Shown one piece after another: positions 47,981-54,851 of a stretch of DNA of 64,000 nucleotides; the first letter of the stretch is position 1; each line of letters begins with the position of its first letter. Under the pieces are notes generated by a model that was not told where the DNA came from, made no database searches, and saw only the letters and a list, made by a program, of their open reading frames with translations. This stretch comes from a virus, in the IMG/VR virus record IMGVR_UViG_3300027747_002198, positions 97,800 through 161,799 of that record; one strand, given 5' to 3'. A program made the position numbers and the translations under genes.

Positions 47981-48216
47981 TTAAGTTATTAAATGTAAAA
48001 GAAAATCCTGATGGTTCTGCCAATGTGGATGTTAAATATGATGAAGAAGGAATGAAGCTTCTTATCGAGCGTGGAGTTATCTCCATTTTGGAAGATTATA
48101 TAAAACAAGAAAAAGGTGGACATGAACCACAATCCGAACGCAGAACATCTACGCCAGCTTTTATTCAAGCAAATAAAAGACATAACATTAAAAGGCGGAA
48201 TAAGCTTGTATTATGA
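47974..48216 (+). CDS. Hypothetical protein with possible out-of-frame tail
   Basis: An 80-residue protein. The first 50 residues look like ordinary protein (IKLLNVKENPDGSANVDVKY, LLIERGVISILEDYIKQEKG). The end (SERRTSTPAFIQANKRHNIK) overlaps a convincing gene in another frame (48122-48289) for 95 bases and may be simply the consequence of that frame. Confidence 0.5.
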   Translation: MLIKLLNVKENPDGSANVDVKYDEEGMKLLIERGVISILEDYIKQEKGGHEPQSERRTSTPAFIQANKRHNIKRRNKLVL

Positions 48217-48289
48217 TATACTAGATGAAATTGAACGCTGTGATATTATGGACGAAGAAGATTTAGACAGAAGATTATTAAAGAAATGA
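48122..48289 (+). CDS. Small hypothetical protein
   Basis: A 55-residue protein (NPNAEHLRQLLFKQIKDITL, YYDILDEIERCDIMDEEDLD, then RRLLKK). ATG after AAAAGGTGGAC, a better ribosome site than its host frame. A helical, acidic protein, unknown function. Confidence 0.55.
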   Translation: MNHNPNAEHLRQLLFKQIKDITLKGGISLYYDILDEIERCDIMDEEDLDRRLLKK

Positions 48290-48292
48290 ATA

Positions 48293-48430
48293 ATGAAACC
48301 CTTTTTGATTATACTAAAATATAATGGTTATACTAAAACCACTATAATAAACCATATTGATGCTGGTTCAGCATTGGCTTTAGCATATAAAAAGTTCCCT
48401 GATGTATTAAAATGTAGGATTATAAAATGA
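48293..48430 (+). CDS. Small hypothetical protein
   Basis: A 45-residue protein with a hydrophobic start (MKPFLIILKYNGYTKTTIIN) and AGSALALAYKKFPDVLKCRI. 3-base gap from the previous gene, ATGA overlap with the next. Confidence 0.5.
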   Translation: MKPFLIILKYNGYTKTTIINHIDAGSALALAYKKFPDVLKCRIIK

Positions 48431-48654
48431 TGAATATCTATATTGGTAAATATTGGGTGCCATTCCCATCCTCCGAATACGGTGGTACTTGGAGTGTGAT
48501 TGCTGAGAATGAGGAACAATGCGTGGAACTACTTAAAGGTGGTGCATGGGATGACCGATACGAAGATGAGATTGCTGGTGTGGTCGCTGATTCCAAGCGC
48601 TTTGGATTGACTGGTGACCCAGCACCAATGGTCGTGGACACCTTCTATACCTGA
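48427..48654 (+). CDS. Conserved small phage protein
   Basis: A 75-residue protein with WVPFPSSEYGGTWSVIAENE and EQCVELLKG, KRFGLTGDPAPMVVDTFYT: a pattern known in many phages, unknown function. Followed by inverted repeat copy 8 after 4 bases. Confidence 0.65.
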   Translation: MMNIYIGKYWVPFPSSEYGGTWSVIAENEEQCVELLKGGAWDDRYEDEIAGVVADSKRFGLTGDPAPMVVDTFYT

Positions 48655-48658
48655 TGGT

Positions 48659-48674
48659 GTTGTACCGATACAAC
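48659..48674 (+). repeat. Promoter-upstream inverted repeat, copy 8
   Basis: GTTGTACCGATACAAC, perfect arms, 39 bases before the TATAAT of the next promoter, right after a stop codon. Confidence 0.75.
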
Positions 48675-48690
48675 AGTCGCAATATATTTC

Positions 48691-48718
48691 TTGACTTACC
48701 TAGTGGTACCTGTATAAT
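48691..48718 (+). promoter_or_regulatory. Sigma70-like promoter before the AAA genes
   Basis: TTGACT 48691-48696, 16-base spacer, TATAAT 48713-48718 in the context CCTGTATAATGG. Starts the two AAA-ATPase genes. Confidence 0.75.
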
Positions 48719-48741
48719 GGTTGTTTTAATTGTGAGAAATT

Positions 48742-49605
48742 ATGTCCGATATTAAATTCGTAAATGGAAAATATACCGCCGTGATTAACGGCAAAACCGT
48801 GAAGCGTACCAAGATTGAACACTTGCAATATGAATTGCGTAAAGCAGGAACCAAAGTTACTGGCGCAGTGATGGAATCCAAATTTACAATTAACCAGCGT
48901 TTTGGTTTTCTTGCAGATATGGTTACAATGTTGGCGAAGAAAGACCAAGCATCCGTTGTAGTAACAGGACCTGGTGGTTTAGGCAAATCACATACTGTTA
49001 CCACTACATTGGCCAATTCTGGTTTGATGGATGTTACTGGTTTGGATATTGGTGATGATGTGCCTGCCAATTCGTATCGTGTAGTTAAAGGTTATTCAAC
49101 AGCAAAAGGTTTATACAGAACCTTGTATGAAAATCGTAATAGTATTGTTGTATTTGATGATTGTGATTCAGTATTAAAAGATGCAACATCATTGAATATT
49201 TTAAAAGCTGCACTTGATTCATATTCACGCCGTATTATTTCTTATAATGCGGACATTCGTGATGCAGATTTACCTAATGCGTTTGAGTTTACTGGTGGCG
49301 TAGTATTCATTTCTAATATGAATGGCACCACACTAGACCAAGCCATTATTACTCGCAGTTTGGCAGTTGATTTGAGTATGACCTTAGAGCAAAAGATTGA
49401 GCGTATGAAACATTTATTAACGCAAAAAGATTTTATGCCTGAGTATGATTTGGTTAGTAAGAATGATGCTATGAGTTTAATTAGTAAGTTGAAAGATTCT
49501 GTTAAAGAGTTATCATTGCGGACATTGATTCAAGTTACCAAAATTCGTAAATCAAATCCTAATGGTAAATGGAAAGAATTGGCAGAGTACGCCATCGTTG
49601 GTTAA
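48742..49605 (+). CDS. AAA-type ATPase
   Basis: A 287-residue P-loop ATPase: VVTGPGGLGKSHTVT (Walker A, about 74-86), IVVFDDCDSVL (Walker B, about 134-144), then TGGVVFISNMNGTTLDQAI (sensor 1-like) and an Arg-containing segment (ITRSLAVDLSM). It starts right after a strong early promoter and precedes a CobS-like gene. Such paired AAA proteins often act with VWA partners. Substrate unknown. Confidence 0.8.
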   Translation: MSDIKFVNGKYTAVINGKTVKRTKIEHLQYELRKAGTKVTGAVMESKFTINQRFGFLADMVTMLAKKDQASVVVTGPGGLGKSHTVTTTLANSGLMDVTGLDIGDDVPANSYRVVKGYSTAKGLYRTLYENRNSIVVFDDCDSVLKDATSLNILKAALDSYSRRIISYNADIRDADLPNAFEFTGGVVFISNMNGTTLDQAIITRSLAVDLSMTLEQKIERMKHLLTQKDFMPEYDLVSKNDAMSLISKLKDSVKELSLRTLIQVTKIRKSNPNGKWKELAEYAIVG

Positions 49606-49634
49606 TTTAATAATGTATATTGTGAAAGGTAATT

Positions 49635-50798
49635 ATGAATAAAAATGCTAAGGCTTTTGTTGAAGCCGCTGAAGAAATTTTTGGTGCTGGTTCTGTATTG
49701 AACAGAGAAGATATTGCACGAGTTGTAAAAGAATCTGGTTGTAATTACCCCTACTGGTTTACAACCAAACAAGAATACCGCAACGGTATTCGTGGTGAAT
49801 ATCTATTACCTAACATTGGTACTAAGCCTAAGGCGAAGGTCTCCAAAGTTGTCCAAGAAGAACCAGAAGCGGTTGCTGCCTATGCTCAGGTGTTGCAGTT
49901 GAAACAACCTAAAATGATTGACACTAGCGATTCTGCCGTGCCAACCAAATTCCCTGATTATGTTCCTTTTGGCTTTTATAAAGATTTGAAAGGTATTATC
50001 AATTCATCCGATTTCTATCCTGTATTCATTACTGGTTTATCAGGCAACGGCAAAACCTTGATGGTCGAGCAAATTTGTGCCGAATTGAATCGTGAATGTT
50101 TGCGTGTGAATATTTCCATCGAAACTGATGAAACTGATTTGCTTGGCGGCTTTGCTCTGATTGATGGCAACACCGTATTTCGTGATGGCCCCGTGATTCA
50201 AGCAATGAAGAAAGGCGCTGTTCTATTGATTGACGAAGTTGACCGTGGTTCTAATAAGTTAATGTGCTTGCAAGGCATTCTCGAAGGCAAACCATATTAC
50301 AACAAAAAGAATGGCGAGAACATTTATCCTGTTTCAGGTTTTACTATCATCGCTACTGCTAATACCAAAGGTCGTGGTAGTGAAGAAGGTAAATATCTTT
50401 CACAGATTCTTGACGATGCCTTCCTCGAGCGGTTCCCTATTACTGTTGAACAGGAATATCCTGATGCAAAAACAGAGCGTAAGATTTTATCACCATTGAT
50501 TAGTGATAAAGAGTTTGTGGAAAACTTATGCAAGTGGGCAGATGTGGTTCGCCAATCGTATGAGCAAGGCGCTACTGATGAGATTATTTCCACTCGCCGT
50601 TTGGTACACATTGCTAAGGCGTTTAACATTTTCGGTGACCGTATGAAGGCGATTGAATTGTGTGTGAATCGTTTTGATACCGAAACTAAATTGGCATTCC
50701 TTGATTTGTATTCCAAGGTCGATGCTTCGGTAGAATCACCTGCTAATACAGCAATCAATTCTACCACTTCAGAGGTTGCCAACCAACCTCAAGTGTAG
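49635..50798 (+). CDS. MoxR/CobS-like AAA ATPase
   Basis: A 387-residue protein. VFITGLSGNGKTLMVEQICA (Walker A, about 131-145), the ETDETDLLGGFAL insert, AVLLIDEVDRGSNKLM (Walker B, about 196-208) and TIIATANTKGRGSEEGKYLS then DAFLERFPITVE are very close to CobS/MoxR proteins, which T4-like cyanophages also carry (annotated CobS). It acts with CobT-type VWA proteins; one is at 33286. The end carries a GAGGTTG/CAACCTC hairpin and a promoter. Confidence 0.9.
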   Translation: MNKNAKAFVEAAEEIFGAGSVLNREDIARVVKESGCNYPYWFTTKQEYRNGIRGEYLLPNIGTKPKAKVSKVVQEEPEAVAAYAQVLQLKQPKMIDTSDSAVPTKFPDYVPFGFYKDLKGIINSSDFYPVFITGLSGNGKTLMVEQICAELNRECLRVNISIETDETDLLGGFALIDGNTVFRDGPVIQAMKKGAVLLIDEVDRGSNKLMCLQGILEGKPYYNKKNGENIYPVSGFTIIATANTKGRGSEEGKYLSQILDDAFLERFPITVEQEYPDAKTERKILSPLISDKEFVENLCKWADVVRQSYEQGATDEIISTRRLVHIAKAFNIFGDRMKAIELCVNRFDTETKLAFLDLYSKVDASVESPANTAINSTTSEVANQPQV

Positions 50799-50804
50799 TA
50801 TAAT
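50776..50804 (+). promoter_or_regulatory. Sigma70-like promoter
   Basis: TTGCCA 50776-50781, 17-base spacer, TATAAT 50799-50804 in the context TAGTATAATGG. A perfect GAGGTTG/CAACCTC inverted repeat (50773-50779 with 50785-50791) overlaps the -35, a different arrangement from the GTTGT-N6-ACAAC copies. Serves the HTH-like gene. Confidence 0.6.
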
Positions 50805-50859
50805 GGTTGATGTAGTTGTATTATATTTTATTATGTTTAATTTGAAAGAGAGTAAAAAA

Positions 50860-51207
50860 ATGGCTTTAACAGTTCGCAAAGGCAAAATCAATCGCCACGA
50901 AAAAATCACTCAAGTATTATTGAGTGGTAAACCAGTATCACCTGACGAGATTGCTGCCGTATTCAAAGGTACTGACCAAGAGTCCGTATTGTATCGTTTA
51001 TCAACCAACATTTACAATATTCGTAAAGATGGCGGTATTGTAAAAGTTATCAAAGATGGTCGTAAAGTAACTGGTTATCAGTTGGTTAACTTCACCGAGT
51101 TTAATGCTAATGGCCGTTATGTTGGCAAGCAAGTAAGTTCTCCAAGCGGTGTTGCAAAGCAAACTTCTGACGAATCATTTACCGAATCTCAAAAAGTTTC
51201 TGCTTGA
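50860..51207 (+). CDS. Winged-helix-like small regulator candidate
   Basis: A 115-residue basic protein; MALTVRKGKINRHEKITQVL, SPDEIAAVFKGTDQESVLYR, LSTNIYNIRKDGGIVKVIKD fits a winged helix (helix, turn, recognition helix, then beta wing VIKDGRKVTGYQLV). Start at 50860 after GAAAGAGAG. It has its own promoter and terminator, so it is expressed as a single-gene unit. It is a candidate for binding the repeated promoter element; not shown. Confidence 0.65.
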   Translation: MALTVRKGKINRHEKITQVLLSGKPVSPDEIAAVFKGTDQESVLYRLSTNIYNIRKDGGIVKVIKDGRKVTGYQLVNFTEFNANGRYVGKQVSSPSGVAKQTSDESFTESQKVSA

Positions 51208-51218
51208 TATGTATGTTA

Positions 51219-51251
51219 CCTAGGCGGGAGTATACCGTCTAGGACTTTTTT
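51219..51251 (+). terminator. Rho-independent terminator
   Basis: CCTAGGCGG pairs with CCGTCTAGG across a 7-base loop (GAGTATA), then ACTTTTTT. Ends the single-gene HTH unit. Confidence 0.85.
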
Positions 51252-51259
51252 GGAACAAT

Positions 51260-51457
51260 ATGAAAATCTATACCGTTAATTTAAATGGTCGACCGGTCAA
51301 ACAATTTACCGACCAAAATGAGGCAGGTTTATTCATGAAGAATTTGCAAATTGACCAATACGAGAAGGCCAAAATGCTTGACTATATAGATGCCGCTGTG
51401 TTATTATCCGATATGAAAGATTCTAAAGAAGTATTAAAACACATTATGGAAAAATAA
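51260..51457 (+). CDS. Small hypothetical protein
   Basis: A 65-residue helical protein (IYTVNLNGRPVKQFTDQNEA, LQIDQYEKAKMLDYIDAAVL). Follows the terminator; TTTTTTGGAACAAT is its leader. No family. Confidence 0.55.
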   Translation: MKIYTVNLNGRPVKQFTDQNEAGLFMKNLQIDQYEKAKMLDYIDAAVLLSDMKDSKEVLKHIMEK

Positions 51458-51470
51458 TATCAAGGTGTTC

Positions 51471-52292
51471 ATGAAGAAAATATTGGTTACTGGTTCAGAA
51501 GGTTACATTGGTTTACACCTTTGCGACTTTCTACATTCTCTTGGTTATGATGTGTATAGATTAGATATTAAAGGCCAACCAGATTTTAAAATTAATATCA
51601 GTAATCAATTTGCAATGCCGAGGGCAACACAAAGATTAAAATTTGATGCCGTGATTCACCTTGCAGCTCTTGTGCGAGTGAATGAATCTGTTGAGAAACC
51701 ATCGTTATATTATGATACTAATGTGAATGGTACTATCAATGCTTTGCATGGTTTTGATTATGATAATTTCATATTTGCTTCAACAGGCACGGCATCAAAC
51801 CCAATTAATCCTTATGCACTATCAAAACGATGTGCAGAAGATATTGTGGCGGAATATTGTAATGAACATGAGAAACAATTTACCATGTTCCGTTTTTACA
51901 ATGTGACTGGTACTGGTGGTGCACCGGCCACCAATCCTGATGGTTTGTTTTACAATTTGATCAAGGCAAAGAATGAAGGCACTTTTAGTTTATTTGGTAC
52001 TGATTATGATACTCCAGATGGCACTGCTATTCGGGATTATATTCATGTGATTGAAGTTTGTTATGCAATTCAAAAAGCAATTAATGTACCATCATTTAGA
52101 ATTGAGAATTTAGGTACAGGTGTTGGTCATACTGTTAAAGAAATGATTGAACAGTTTAAAAAGTCCAATAATTGTGATTTTGTTGTAAATGAAATGCCTC
52201 GTAGAGAAGGTGATTTAGAAAGATTGGTGTTGGATAATCCATCCAGTTATTATACAAAAATGTATTCTTTTGATAGGTTGATGAAATTATGA
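51471..52292 (+). CDS. UDP-glucose 4-epimerase-like SDR
   Basis: A 273-residue extended [23 protein letters not shown] (Rossmann, residues 1-20), FDAVIHLAALVRVNESVEKP, PYALSKRCAEDIVAEY (YxxxK), RFYNVTGTGG, IRDYIHVIEVCYAI. This is the GalE pattern (NAD-linked 4-epimerisation of UDP-sugars) but shorter than the usual 330-340. It lies away from the 1-10 kb sugar cluster. ATG follows CAAGGTGTTC. May serve host or phage glycan changes. Confidence 0.8.
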   Translation: MKKILVTGSEGYIGLHLCDFLHSLGYDVYRLDIKGQPDFKINISNQFAMPRATQRLKFDAVIHLAALVRVNESVEKPSLYYDTNVNGTINALHGFDYDNFIFASTGTASNPINPYALSKRCAEDIVAEYCNEHEKQFTMFRFYNVTGTGGAPATNPDGLFYNLIKAKNEGTFSLFGTDYDTPDGTAIRDYIHVIEVCYAIQKAINVPSFRIENLGTGVGHTVKEMIEQFKKSNNCDFVVNEMPRREGDLERLVLDNPSSYYTKMYSFDRLMKL

Positions 52293-52597
52293 GCGATAGA
52301 TTTGATTTTGAACAACAGATTTTAAAATGTTGGAATGTAACCGATGATTTGCGTGAAGTATCCGAATACTTTTTAGATCACCACGATTCTAATTTTAATA
52401 AAGATAAAGTAGCAAATACATTGACTGGTTATGCCGAAATGTATGATATGAAATTTAATAAGTTGTGGAATATATTTGAAGATGTGCATATGAATTTAGT
52501 TCGTGAGAATAAAATGTTGAATGAAGAATGTGCTGCATTGCGTGAGCAATTAGGCCACAGCGAGAATGCAGTTGAACGAATTGTAAAGGATTGGTAA
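52289..52597 (+). CDS. Hypothetical helical protein
   Basis: A 102-residue helical protein (FDFEQQILKCWNVTDDLREV, SEYFLDHHDSNFNKDKVANT), common in phages as a hypothetical protein; function unknown. Overlaps the previous gene by 4 bases. Confidence 0.65.
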   Translation: MSDRFDFEQQILKCWNVTDDLREVSEYFLDHHDSNFNKDKVANTLTGYAEMYDMKFNKLWNIFEDVHMNLVRENKMLNEECAALREQLGHSENAVERIVKDW

Positions 52598-52598
52598 T

Positions 52599-53027
52599 AT
52601 GGAACCGAGATTGATTGCACAGAGAATTCAAACACCTGACGGCACCATTTTGCATTCAAAACATAGGCACGATTTTGTAAGCCATGTTGATGCTAATGGT
52701 GAAACTTATTTCGTTGATGGTGGTTTTGAATACAGGCGTGGTACCGTTAATAAAGTACCTGCTAAAGATATGTGTGTTTATACTGATGATGACCACCAAA
52801 AGATTCGTGAGGCATTTTGCTGGGGCACCAGAGGTAAAGATGGCAGGCAACCTGTAGAATATAAGCCATTGCAAACACTAAGTACCGAACATATTGAAGC
52901 AATTATTGAAACGCAACATCATATACCAGATTTTGTTCGCAAAATATTCTTAGATGAAATTGAATATCGAAATGGTATGGATGAGAATACACAAAAATGG
53001 TACATGGAAAATCCTGATAGAGGTTGA
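52599..53027 (+). CDS. Conserved phage hypothetical protein
   Basis: A 142-residue protein with RIQTPDGTILHSKHRHDFVS, DGGFEYRRG, CWGTRGKDGRQPVEYKPLQT and IIETQHHIPDF: a set found in many tailed phages, no function known. Starts one base after the previous stop. Confidence 0.7.
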   Translation: MEPRLIAQRIQTPDGTILHSKHRHDFVSHVDANGETYFVDGGFEYRRGTVNKVPAKDMCVYTDDDHQKIREAFCWGTRGKDGRQPVEYKPLQTLSTEHIEAIIETQHHIPDFVRKIFLDEIEYRNGMDENTQKWYMENPDRG

Positions 53028-53029
53028 TT

Positions 53030-53200
53030 ATGATTGAATTATTTTGTGCAGTTATTATTGGTACTATATTTGGTTACTTTTTTAAAAAAGATAACCCAAC
53101 ACTTAATGTGGAATTATATAATCAGGTTGAGAAGTTAAAAGAAGAAGTTGCTTATTATAAAGATTTGTGTAAATGGCACGCTGACAGGAATAAAAAATGA
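53030..53200 (+). CDS. Small membrane protein
   Basis: A 56-residue protein with an N-terminal hydrophobic helix (LFCAVIIGTIFGYFF) and a coiled-coil tail (VEKLKEEVAYYKDLC). Likely inner membrane with a cytoplasmic or periplasmic coil. Unknown function. Confidence 0.6.
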   Translation: MIELFCAVIIGTIFGYFFKKDNPTLNVELYNQVEKLKEEVAYYKDLCKWHADRNKK

Positions 53201-53826
53201 AAGTATATTTAAGTAATTATCGTAATCATTGGTTATCACCTTATGTTATTCTCAAAAAGGTTTGCTTTTGGGAAAAAGATGAGGACCATATTTACAACCT
53301 CAAAGAAGAACCGAATAATCCATATGAAAAGTGGGTTAACTTTTTAAATCCAATTTGTGTTGGTGTTCAAAAGATTCTGGATGTAATTCATCCAAGATTT
53401 AACTATGTGAAGATTGACCGATGGGATACTTGGTCAATGGATCATACATTGGCTCATATTATTCATCCAATGTTGGTACAGTTAAATAAAACTAAGCATG
53501 GCGCCCCATATACTGACGATGAAGATGTGCCAGAAGAATTAAGAAGCACTAATGCTGAACCAAAAGAGAATGAATGGGATACTGATTCGAATCATTTTAA
53601 ACGATGGGAATATATTCTTAATGAAATGATTTGGTCATTTGAACAAGAACTTAAAGATGATGATGAAGGACAATTTTTTGACCATTCAGAAAATAATGGT
53701 AAATCACCGTGGGATAAAGACTTTGTTAGTCCTAAACTTGACCGTGATGGTTTAGAAGCACATCAAAAACGAAAGGCGAATGGTTTTAGATTATTTGGTC
53801 GTTACTATCAGAACCTATGGGATTAA
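53197..53826 (+). CDS. Conserved phage hypothetical protein
   Basis: A 209-residue protein containing YVKIDRWDTWSMDHTLAHII, KHGAPYTDDEDVPEELR and WEYILNEMIWSFEQELKDDD, GLEAHQKRKANGFRLFGRYY: a widespread family in phages of diverse hosts, unknown function. Basic C-terminus. Confidence 0.7.
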   Translation: MKVYLSNYRNHWLSPYVILKKVCFWEKDEDHIYNLKEEPNNPYEKWVNFLNPICVGVQKILDVIHPRFNYVKIDRWDTWSMDHTLAHIIHPMLVQLNKTKHGAPYTDDEDVPEELRSTNAEPKENEWDTDSNHFKRWEYILNEMIWSFEQELKDDDEGQFFDHSENNGKSPWDKDFVSPKLDRDGLEAHQKRKANGFRLFGRYYQNLWD

Positions 53827-53827
53827 A

Positions 53828-54064
53828 ATGATACCATATTATTATTTGTGGCAGGCTAAGAAGTCATTAGAAGGTGCCAAAAAAACGATTGAGTTAATGG
53901 GTGATTCTTCCAATTATATGTTAGAGGCACAAAAAGATATGCTTGAATTGGAAGTGGATCATTTCCGTGAGAAGTCTGCCAAATTTACCATTTTTCTATT
54001 GACTTTGGTAGTATTTTGTGTTAGCCTGTATTATCTTTATCTAAAAGGAATTTTTAATGTTTAA
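53828..54064 (+). CDS. Small membrane protein
   Basis: A 78-residue protein with a coiled helix (KKSLEGAKKTIELMGDSSNY, MLELEVDHFREKSAK) then a C-terminal hydrophobic helix (FTIFLLTLVVFCVSLYYLYL). The ATG at 53828 follows GATTAAA. Tail-anchored, function unknown. Overlaps the next gene by 8 bases. Confidence 0.6.
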   Translation: MIPYYYLWQAKKSLEGAKKTIELMGDSSNYMLEAQKDMLELEVDHFREKSAKFTIFLLTLVVFCVSLYYLYLKGIFNV

Positions 54065-54299
54065 AGTTTTGAGTGAGTTTTTGAAGAAACATTTTGTTAT
54101 TATTATTGGTTGCCTTGTGCTTTGTGCTTTTGCATACAACAGTTACAAAGATTTTACCAATCCACCAGAGTTAAGAGAGTTTAAAGGTTCGATTCAAAAT
54201 CATTTAATTTGGTCAATCAAAGGCGAATGTTATTTTGTCCGACCACATAATGGCAGTACCGTTTATCTCATCAGAGTAGAGGATTGCGACAAGAAATGA
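54057..54299 (+). CDS. Small membrane protein
   Basis: An 80-residue protein with an N-terminal hydrophobic helix (HFVIIIGCLVLCAFAYNSYK) followed by a basic/Cys-bearing chain (IKGECYFVRPHNGSTVYLIR). Possibly exported. Overlaps the next gene by 4 bases. Confidence 0.6.
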   Translation: MFKVLSEFLKKHFVIIIGCLVLCAFAYNSYKDFTNPPELREFKGSIQNHLIWSIKGECYFVRPHNGSTVYLIRVEDCDKK

Positions 54300-54472
54300 A
54301 AACCAACAAGGATTTTAACCTAAGTAAAGAAGCCAAACGAAGGCTTGCTACAATGTCTGGAGAAAAAAGGTTATTGTGGAAAAAATCATTTATTGAAGCA
54401 CAAGTTGCTGAAAAAATGGCCAAGTTAGCAAAATTGAAAGAACGACCAAAAACCAACCAAGGAGAAGAATGA
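54296..54472 (+). CDS. Small basic hypothetical protein
   Basis: A 58-residue basic, helical protein (NLSKEAKRRLATMSGEKRLL, AEKMAKLAKLKERPK). ATG at 54296 overlapping the previous stop (ATGA). Confidence 0.55.
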   Translation: MKTNKDFNLSKEAKRRLATMSGEKRLLWKKSFIEAQVAEKMAKLAKLKERPKTNQGEE

Positions 54473-54807
54473 TGGCGTATTTTATTGAAGTGAATGATAT
54501 TGACAAAGGATGTCCTGTTATTATTAATATGGATGCTGTAATGGAAATTGCACCAATTACTGCTCCAGCAGGATGCGAAATCACATTCTTAGAAAGTGAT
54601 GATTGTGATGCATTGCGCCGTGAAAAAATTAATTCGGCTGCAGCTGTTAAAGGTCGCCGTGTGATGCGTGTATCAAATAGTTACACCGAGTTTAAGCAAT
54701 TTGTTATTCAAAAAGTTTCATCTGAAGATATTGCTCGAATCAATGGTCGTACCAAAGACGTTGTGAAAGAGAAACCAGTTACGAACCTTGATATCCCCAA
54801 GTTATAA
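54469..54807 (+). CDS. Hypothetical protein
   Basis: A 112-residue beta-rich protein (YFIEVNDIDKGCPVIINMDA, PAGCEITFLESDDCDALRRE). Similar small proteins occur in phages. Ends just before the late-like site and hairpin at 54812-54840. Confidence 0.6.
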   Translation: MMAYFIEVNDIDKGCPVIINMDAVMEIAPITAPAGCEITFLESDDCDALRREKINSAAAVKGRRVMRVSNSYTEFKQFVIQKVSSEDIARINGRTKDVVKEKPVTNLDIPKL

Positions 54808-54811
54808 GTCT

Positions 54812-54819
54812 GATAAATA
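54812..54819 (+). promoter_or_regulatory. Late-promoter-like GATAAATA
   Basis: GATAAATA, 33 bases before the ATP-grasp gene at 54852. Its last base starts the following hairpin, and a host-like TATAAT (54824-54829) also lies inside the hairpin. Confidence 0.45.
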
Positions 54820-54840
54820 AGAGTATAATTCAATACTCTT
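54819..54840 (+). repeat. Perfect hairpin before the ATP-grasp gene
   Basis: AAGAGTAT (54819-54826) and ATACTCTT (54833-54840) with an AATTCA loop. Then AGGGTTTCCCC and the ATG. It contains a host-like TATAAT, so it may cover a promoter or ribosome region. No T-run, so not a clear terminator. Confidence 0.6.
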
Positions 54841-54851
54841 AGGGTTTCCCC

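Noticed and set aside
50773-50791. GAGGTTG-CCAAC-CAACCTC as a ninth copy of the promoter repeat
   Set aside because: Arms differ and the centre is 5 bases, so the 16-base geometry is lost. I keep it as a separate hairpin at the promoter.
54180-54200. A GGTTCGATTC segment like a tRNA T-arm
   Set aside because: It lies inside a coding region with no acceptor stem or anticodon arm around it. I found no tRNA gene in the window.
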